From contig DALYLJ010000024.1 in assembly GCA_031976395.1 (NCBI GenBank), positions 1 to 27,369 on the forward strand: DNA of 27,369 bases, in the 5' to 3' direction. Shown here in pieces: positions 22,841 to 27,369 of the stretch. A model generated the notes under the pieces. The model saw only the letters and a program-made list of their open reading frames with translations. It did no database searches and was not told the DNA's origin. Made by a program: the position numbers and the translations under genes. Positions within the stretch are counted from its first letter, which is position 1; each line of letters begins with the position of its first letter. Source of the stretch: UBA11164 sp002420085. Its GTDB lineage: Bacteria > Pseudomonadota > Gammaproteobacteria > Xanthomonadales > Xanthomonadaceae.

Positions 22841-23689
22841 ATGGAAACGCACGCCACCAAGGAACGCGATTTCGAGTTCACCGCCCGTGACTTCAAGCGG
22901 GTCTGCGATCTGATCCATCAGGTTGCCGGCATCGCCCTGGCAGCCAGCAAGCAGGAGATGGTCTACAGCCGACTCGCCCGACGGCTGCGGGTACTCGGCA
23001 TGGACAGTTTCCAGACCTATCTCGATGCCCTCGAACGCGAGGATGGCGAAGAGTGGCAGCACTTCACCAATGCGCTGACCACCAATCTCACCTCGTTCTT
23101 CCGCGAGCCACACCATTTCGAGATCCTCGCCCGCCATCTGCACGACTGGCACGCGGGGCCGATCACCCTGTGGTGCAGCGCAGCCTCGACCGGGGAAGAA
23201 CCGTATTCGATCGCAATGGTCGCCTGCGAGGTGTTCGACAGTCCGACCCCGCCGGTGCGCATCCTGGCCACCGACATCGATACCCAGGTGCTGGAGACCG
23301 CCGCGCGTGGCATCTATCCGGTCGAGCGGATCGAGAGTCTGTCGGGTGAGCGCAAGCGGCGGTTCTTCATGCGCGGCAACGGACCCAATGCCGGATTGTG
23401 TCGGATCGATCCGGCACTGCGCGATCTGATCGAGTTCAGGCGGCTCAACCTGCTCGACCGCGACTATCGGCTGAAAGGACCGTTCACCGCGATCTTCTGT
23501 CGCAACGTGATGATCTATTTCGACAAGCCGACCCAGCTTGCGGTGCTCAAGCGGATGCAGCCCCTGCTCGACCGTGAAGGGCTGTTCTTCGCCGGCCACT
23601 CCGAGAGCTTCTTCCACGCCACCGACCTGATCCGCCCGGTGGGACGCACGGTCTATCGACGTGCAGACTCCAGAGGACTCCCGAAATGA
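22841..23689 (+). CDS. cheR: Chemotaxis protein methyltransferase CheR
   Basis: CheR methylates receptor glutamates with S-adenosylmethionine. The 282-residue protein has the small N-terminal helical domain (about 10-85) and TNLTSFFREPHHFE. The SAM-binding motif is WCSAASTGEEPYSIAM, and ATDIDTQVLETAARG, CRNVMIYFD and FFAGHSESF follow. The beta-subdomain that binds receptor pentapeptides should lie near residues 155-200 and fits the HWQEF tail of the adjacent receptor. The start at ATG 22841 follows AAGGTG (22825-22830). The 204-base gap before it contains the hairpin above and the inverted repeat CGTAT/ATACG (22730-22745), but no gene. It overlaps cheD by four bases. Confidence 0.96.
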   Translation: METHATKERDFEFTARDFKRVCDLIHQVAGIALAASKQEMVYSRLARRLRVLGMDSFQTYLDALEREDGEEWQHFTNALTTNLTSFFREPHHFEILARHLHDWHAGPITLWCSAASTGEEPYSIAMVACEVFDSPTPPVRILATDIDTQVLETAARGIYPVERIESLSGERKRRFFMRGNGPNAGLCRIDPALRDLIEFRRLNLLDRDYRLKGPFTAIFCRNVMIYFDKPTQLAVLKRMQPLLDREGLFFAGHSESFFHATDLIRPVGRTVYRRADSRGLPK

Positions 23690-24312
23690 AGCTGCGTGTC
23701 GCGCGTGCCCTTGACGCCGAATCGTCCCGTCCGGGCCGAGGCACGCCCTTGCACTATCACGATCAGGCGCTCGGCAGCGAGGCGATCAAACTGCTGCCGG
23801 CCGAATACTTCGCCAGCGACCACGAGATTGCCATGGTCACCGTGCTCGGTTCCTGCGTCGCCGCCTGCCTGCGCGATCCGTTGCTGAAGATCGGCGGCAT
23901 GAATCATTTCATGCTGCCCGACGGCGATGTCGGCGAGGGTGAGCCGGCCCGCTACGGCAGCCATGCGATGGAACTGCTGATCAATACCCTGCTCAAGATG
24001 GGCGCCCAGCGCGACCGCCTGGAAGCCAAGGTGTTCGGCGGCGGCAATGTCCTCAAGAGCTTCACCACCAACCAGGTCGGCAGCCGCAATGCCGCCTTCG
24101 CCCTCGACTACCTCAAGGCCGAGCGGATCCGGATCGTTGCTCAGGATCTCGGCGGCATCCATCCGCGCAAGGTCGGATTCTTCCCGGTCAGTGGTCGCGC
24201 CATGGTCAAACAGCTCCCGCACGCGCATGAGGCCGAGGTGGTCGCCGAGGAGAGCCGCTACTACCAGCGTCTGAAGTCGGAACCGGCGACCGGCAGCGTC
24301 GAACTGTTCTGA
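23686..24312 (+). CDS. cheD: Chemoreceptor glutamine deamidase CheD
   Basis: CheD converts specific receptor glutamines to glutamates, preparing methylation sites. The 208-residue protein carries the catalytic Cys (C57 in LGSCVAACLRDP) and His (H74 in GGMNHFMLP) and the conserved VFGGGNVL. It also has VGSRNAAF and DLGGIHPRKVGFFPVSGRAMVK. Length is normal. It begins in an ATGA overlap with cheR and lies 49 bases before cheB. CheC is not present, as is usual for proteobacteria. Confidence 0.95.
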   Translation: MKLRVARALDAESSRPGRGTPLHYHDQALGSEAIKLLPAEYFASDHEIAMVTVLGSCVAACLRDPLLKIGGMNHFMLPDGDVGEGEPARYGSHAMELLINTLLKMGAQRDRLEAKVFGGGNVLKSFTTNQVGSRNAAFALDYLKAERIRIVAQDLGGIHPRKVGFFPVSGRAMVKQLPHAHEAEVVAEESRYYQRLKSEPATGSVELF

Positions 24313-24361
24313 ACCCGATCCGGCACTGCCGGTGCAGTGCCGTCCAAGGAGCGATGCACGC

Positions 24362-25402
24362 ATGACCATCAAAGTTCTGGTGATCGACGATTCGGCCCTG
24401 GTCAGGCAGGTGCTGACCGAGTTGCTGTCGGCCGATCCCGATATCGAAGTGGTCGGGTCGGCTGCCGATCCGATCGTCGCCCGCGACAAGATCAAGACAC
24501 TCGCGCCGGATGTCCTGACCCTGGATGTCGAGATGCCGCGCATGGATGGCCTGACCTTCCTGGAAAACCTGATGCGCCTGCGGCCGATGCCGGTGGTGAT
24601 GGTGTCCTCGCTGACCGAGCGCGGCGCCGAGGTCACCCTGGAAGCACTCGCGCTCGGTGCGGTCGATTTCGTCGCCAAACCCAAGCTCGATGTCGCCAGA
24701 GGGCTGGCTGACTATGCCGACGAACTGCGCGAGAAGGTCCGCGCCGCAGCCCGCGCACGGGTCGGTGCAGCGCCGGCCCAGCGGCTGCCGGAACAGCCGA
24801 AGACCGCCGTACCGCCGCAGCGCCGGTTTCGCACCACCGATCGGCTGATCGCGATCGGTGCTTCGACCGGCGGCACCGAGGCGATCCGCGAGGTGCTGGA
24901 GGCGATGCCGCCGGACGCGCCGGCCATCGTGATCGTCCAGCATATTCCGCCGGGCTTCAGCGCGGCCTTCGCCCAGCGAATGAATCGCTGTTCGGCGATG
25001 GCGGTGTTCGAGGCCCGGGATGGCCAGCCGATCCTGCCTGGTCACGTCTACATCGCGCCCGGCGATCGCCACCTGCGGGTGGTCGGTGATGGTGCCAAAT
25101 GGCTGTGCCGACTCGACGACGGACCGCAGATCAACCGTCACCGGCCGAGCGTCGATGTCCTGTTCCGCTCGGTACTCACCCACGCCGGTCGCAATGCCGT
25201 GGCCGCCGTGCTGACCGGCATGGGCGACGATGGTGCGCGCGGCCTGCTGGAACTGCGTGAGGCCGGCGTCCATACCGTGGTTCAGGACGAGGCCAGTTCG
25301 GTGGTGTGGGGCATGCCCGGTTCGGCCGTCAAGCTCGGCGCTGCCGAGGAGATCCTGCCGCTGGCACAGATCGCACCGCGCCTGCTGGCCCTGTCGAACT
25401 GA
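24362..25402 (+). CDS. cheB: Chemotaxis response regulator protein-glutamate methylesterase CheB
   Basis: CheB demethylates (and deamidates) receptors when phosphorylated by CheA, giving adaptation. The 346-residue protein has an N-terminal receiver (D55 in TLDVEMPRMDG, Lys in AKPK) and a linker (about 125-158). The methylesterase domain has triad residues S168 (GASTGG), H194 (VQHIPPGFS) and D290 (GMGDDG). I chose ATG 24362, with AAGGAG at 24346-24351; an in-frame start at 24332 is upstream of that site. It is the only methylesterase in the window, so it may also serve the first system. Confidence 0.96.
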   Translation: MTIKVLVIDDSALVRQVLTELLSADPDIEVVGSAADPIVARDKIKTLAPDVLTLDVEMPRMDGLTFLENLMRLRPMPVVMVSSLTERGAEVTLEALALGAVDFVAKPKLDVARGLADYADELREKVRAAARARVGAAPAQRLPEQPKTAVPPQRRFRTTDRLIAIGASTGGTEAIREVLEAMPPDAPAIVIVQHIPPGFSAAFAQRMNRCSAMAVFEARDGQPILPGHVYIAPGDRHLRVVGDGAKWLCRLDDGPQINRHRPSVDVLFRSVLTHAGRNAVAAVLTGMGDDGARGLLELREAGVHTVVQDEASSVVWGMPGSAVKLGAAEEILPLAQIAPRLLALSN

Positions 25403-25403
25403 G

Positions 25404-25419
25404 CCCGGCCGCAGCCGGG
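25404..25419 (+). terminator. GC hairpin after cheB, weak terminator candidate
   Basis: CCCGGC (25404-25409) and GCCGGG (25414-25419) form a six-pair stem with a CGCA loop directly after the cheB stop. No T-run follows, so this would be an inefficient or Rho-assisted end of the chemotaxis operon. Confidence 0.35.
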
Positions 25420-25486
25420 AACGGCTTCCGTCGGGGCCGTCAGCCTGTCACCATGGCCGCTGATCCAACTCGGCAAGGAGACTGCC

Positions 25487-26509
25487 ATGACTGCCATTCG
25501 TGCCTGGACCGCCGCCACCCCCGGCGCCGCCTTCACACTCGACACGTTCGACCTCGGCCCGCTCGCAGCCGAGGAGGTGGAGGTTCGCGTCGAACACTGC
25601 GGGATCTGCCACTCCGACCTGTCGATGTGGCACAACCACTGGGGCATGAGCCGCTATCCCTTCGTGCCCGGTCATGAGGTGATCGGCACCGTGGTCGCCC
25701 TGGGCGATCGGGCCGGCGACAAGGGCCTGGTGATCGGTCAGCGGGTCGGCATCGGCTGGAATGCCGGAAGCTGCCAGCATTGCGGCGCCTGCATCGACGG
25801 TGATCCGCATCTGTGCGGCAGCGTCCGCCCGACCATCGTCGGTCGGCATGGTGGATTCGCCGAACGGCTGCGTTGCCACTGGCTGTGGGCGGTGCCGATT
25901 CCGGCGGCTCTGCCGGCGGCCGAGGTCGGGCCGATGCTGTGTGGCGGAATCACCGTGTTCGCCCCGCTGTTGCAGCACCGGGTGCTGCCGACCGCCCGGA
26001 TCGGTGTGGTCGGCATCGGCGGACTCGGCCATCTGGCGGTGAAGTTCGCGGCTGCCTGGGGCTGTGAGGTCACCGCCTTCACGTCCAGTCCGGACAAGCA
26101 CGCCGAAGCCCTGGCGCTGGGTGCGCATCGGGTGGTTTCGAGTACCGATCGGGCGGCCCTGAAGGCACTCGCCGGGGCGTTCGACCTGATCATCGTCACG
26201 GTCAATGCCAGTCTCGACTGGTCGGCCCTGATCGCCACCCTGGCCGCCAAGGGTGTTCTGCATGTCGTGGGTGCGGTGCCGGAACCGATCCCGGTGCAGG
26301 CGTTCGATCTGCTGCTCGGTCAGCGCGCCATTGCCGGCTCGCCGACCGGCTCCCGCAGTGCGATCGATGCCATGCTGGCGTTTGCTGCCCGCCACCAGAT
26401 CGCACCGATCACCGAGCATTTCCCGATGGCCAGCGTGAACGAGGCCATGGCCCACCTCAAGGCCGGCAAGGCGCGTTATCGGATCGTGCTGGACGCGGAT
26501 TTCTCGTAA
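25487..26509 (+). CDS. Zinc-dependent NAD(P)-linked alcohol dehydrogenase, cinnamyl-alcohol/YahK type
   Basis: This medium-chain dehydrogenase probably interconverts aldehydes and primary alcohols with NADPH. The 340-residue protein shows catalytic zinc ligands C41 (HCGICHSD), H63 with E64 (PGHEV) and C152 (MLCGGIT). It has a structural zinc set C96, C99, C102 and C110 and a Rossmann motif GIGGLGHLAVKF (177-188). SSPDK (200-204), at the end of the second strand, is usual for NADP preference. All motifs are intact. ATG 25487 follows AAGGAG (25475-25480), a strong ribosome site. It is 84 bases after cheB on the same strand and has no evident link with motility; the natural substrate is unknown. 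Confidence 0.92.
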   Translation: MTAIRAWTAATPGAAFTLDTFDLGPLAAEEVEVRVEHCGICHSDLSMWHNHWGMSRYPFVPGHEVIGTVVALGDRAGDKGLVIGQRVGIGWNAGSCQHCGACIDGDPHLCGSVRPTIVGRHGGFAERLRCHWLWAVPIPAALPAAEVGPMLCGGITVFAPLLQHRVLPTARIGVVGIGGLGHLAVKFAAAWGCEVTAFTSSPDKHAEALALGAHRVVSSTDRAALKALAGAFDLIIVTVNASLDWSALIATLAAKGVLHVVGAVPEPIPVQAFDLLLGQRAIAGSPTGSRSAIDAMLAFAARHQIAPITEHFPMASVNEAMAHLKAGKARYRIVLDADFS

Positions 26510-26553
26510 CCGGCCGTGCGCGGATCGTTGGCAGTCTCGAACGCATCCAGGAC

Positions 26554-27282
26554 TCAGTGGTGGCTGTCGCGACTCGGGTCGGCGATGAAGTCCAGGCCCT
26601 CGCGATGTCGGCTCAGGGTCGAGCCGGGCCGACACGGGCCGTTGTGGCCGTAGGCCGGTCCGCCGGGACGAAACCAGGCGTTCGGGTTCTGGTAGGCCAG
26701 CCACCAGCCGTGGCCGAGATCGAGTACCCGCAGGCTGGCCGAATCCGGGCTGTCCGGGACTGCCTGCTGGCTGCGGATCAGGGCGCGGTTGATACCGGTG
26801 CCAGCGCCGAACGGCCGGCCCAGCCACAGCCAGGGCTGGTCGGGACGGCAGGGCAGGCGCCAGGTATCGACCAGGAATGCGCCGATCCGACGGCGACGAT
26901 CGTCATCGGGCAGGTGGATCGGCTCACGACTGGCACGTTCGGCAACGGCCTGCTCCAGTGCCGGGCGACTGAAGTGCAGCCGGATGTGCAGGCCGATCGC
27001 GGTGTCGGCGAGGCCGGCGTTCGACAGCACGCAGGCCAGGGCCAGGCCCAGGGGTGCAGCAGCGTGCAGGGGGATGCTCCGCTGGCGAGCGATCAGGCCC
27101 AGTTCGATCAGCCACCAGCCGGCGAGCACAAACCCGGCGTAGAACAGAGCGTCGTACACCAGCATCAGCGGGGCGCTGCTCAGTGCCCATGGAGTGAAGG
27201 CCGAGCCGGCCCAGAGCCGGACCAGGATCAGCCCGAGCAGCAGCCAACGACGCAGGCCGGCCGGCGATCGCCGCATGCTCAT
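26554..27282 (-). CDS. Membrane protein of unknown function
   Basis: The 242-residue product is not one I recognise. The first half has about three hydrophobic helices (roughly 11-34, 36-65 and 74-97). A soluble Trp/Pro/Arg-rich C-terminal region (about 100-242) contains LPDDDRRRRIGAFLVDTWRLP, PWLWLGRPFGAGTGIN and GWWLAYQNPNAWF and ends in His residues. Two Cys in the soluble part could be disulfide-bonded if it is periplasmic. The start codon (27280-27282) overlaps the stop of an upstream minus-strand frame (ATGA), which favours this start over the Met two codons later. It is convergent with the dehydrogenase, with 44 bases between and no clear terminator. Confidence 0.7.
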   Translation of the reverse strand: MSMRRSPAGLRRWLLLGLILVRLWAGSAFTPWALSSAPLMLVYDALFYAGFVLAGWWLIELGLIARQRSIPLHAAAPLGLALACVLSNAGLADTAIGLHIRLHFSRPALEQAVAERASREPIHLPDDDRRRRIGAFLVDTWRLPCRPDQPWLWLGRPFGAGTGINRALIRSQQAVPDSPDSASLRVLDLGHGWWLAYQNPNAWFRPGGPAYGHNGPCRPGSTLSRHREGLDFIADPSRDSHH

Positions 27283-27369
27283 GGCGGAGTCGCCGCAGGC
27301 AGGCGTGACCCGAGTCGTGCCAGGCGGGCGGCAGATATGGAATGGTCGGAGTTGGACAGGGGCATCGTG
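27279..27369 (-). CDS. C-terminal end of an upstream minus-strand gene (partial, hypothetical)
   Basis: An open minus-strand frame enters from the right edge and ends at a TGA (27279-27281) that overlaps the ATG of the next gene in an ATGA arrangement. The visible tail contains SISAARLARLGSRLP and ends AATPP. Too little is present to identify it. The overlap and GC-rich codon use support real coding, but the piece is short enough to be chance. Confidence 0.4.
   Translation of the reverse strand, partial: TMPLSNSDHSISAARLARLGSRLPAATPP

Noticed and set aside
21563..23617. Long minus-strand open frame across the N gap
   Set aside because: Antisense to the receptor and cheR; it spans undetermined bases and shows only biased composition.

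Overview
The window is a GC-rich bacterial chromosome segment that is almost entirely a flagellar export and chemotaxis locus. Gene content and order (fliLMNOPQR-flhBAF-fleN-fliA-cheYZA-motCD-parC-parP, then STAS-cheY-cheA-cheW-mcp-cheR-cheD-cheB) point to a polarly flagellated gammaproteobacterium. The layout recalls Pseudomonas and, with its STAS-CheY pair, Xanthomonadales/Lysobacterales; this placement is by gene order and protein resemblance only, and the genus is not determined. A 100-N scaffold gap (21571-21670) interrupts the chemoreceptor gene.

Layout. (1) 1-1261 is an accessory stretch with visibly more A+T than the rest. It holds one unrecognised gene (204-881) and ends in the 3' half of a CAT-anticodon tRNA (1183-1227) followed by a terminator. 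A near-identical copy of that terminator opens the window (1-31). This looks like the end of an element integrated at a tRNA anticodon loop. (2) 1436-8769 runs from a good sigma-54-type promoter through fliL, fliM, fliN, fliO, fliP, fliQ, fliR, flhB and flhA: rotor/switch proteins and the complete membrane export gate. (3) 8825-11587 carries flhF, fleN and fliA, which set flagellar position, number and late gene expression. (4) 11608-17762 is a first chemotaxis system (cheY, cheZ, cheA) with a second-type stator pair (motC, motD) and the polar array partitioning pair parC and parP; it has no cheR, cheB or stand-alone cheW of its own. (5) 17802-25402 is a second system behind a near-consensus sigma-28 promoter: STAS protein, CheY, CheA with a P2-like domain, CheW, a PAS receptor ending in a CheR-tether pentapeptide, CheR, CheD and CheB. 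Apart from the STAS gene, it matches the order of the Pseudomonas aeruginosa Che2 cluster. (6) 25487-27369 leaves the motility locus: a zinc alcohol dehydrogenase, then a minus-strand membrane protein of unknown function translationally coupled to the tail of another minus-strand gene.

How the parts work together: sigma-54 would turn on the export/switch operon and fliA; FliA (sigma-28) would in turn read the promoter at 17802, linking the second chemotaxis system to flagellar assembly. CheA1 phosphorylates CheY1, which acts on FliM (1979-3001) and is cleared by CheZ. MotC/MotD provide torque, and ParC/ParP place arrays at the pole. The second system supplies the only methylation-adaptation enzymes in the window. 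I found no CRISPR array, intact RNA gene, recombinase or transposase.
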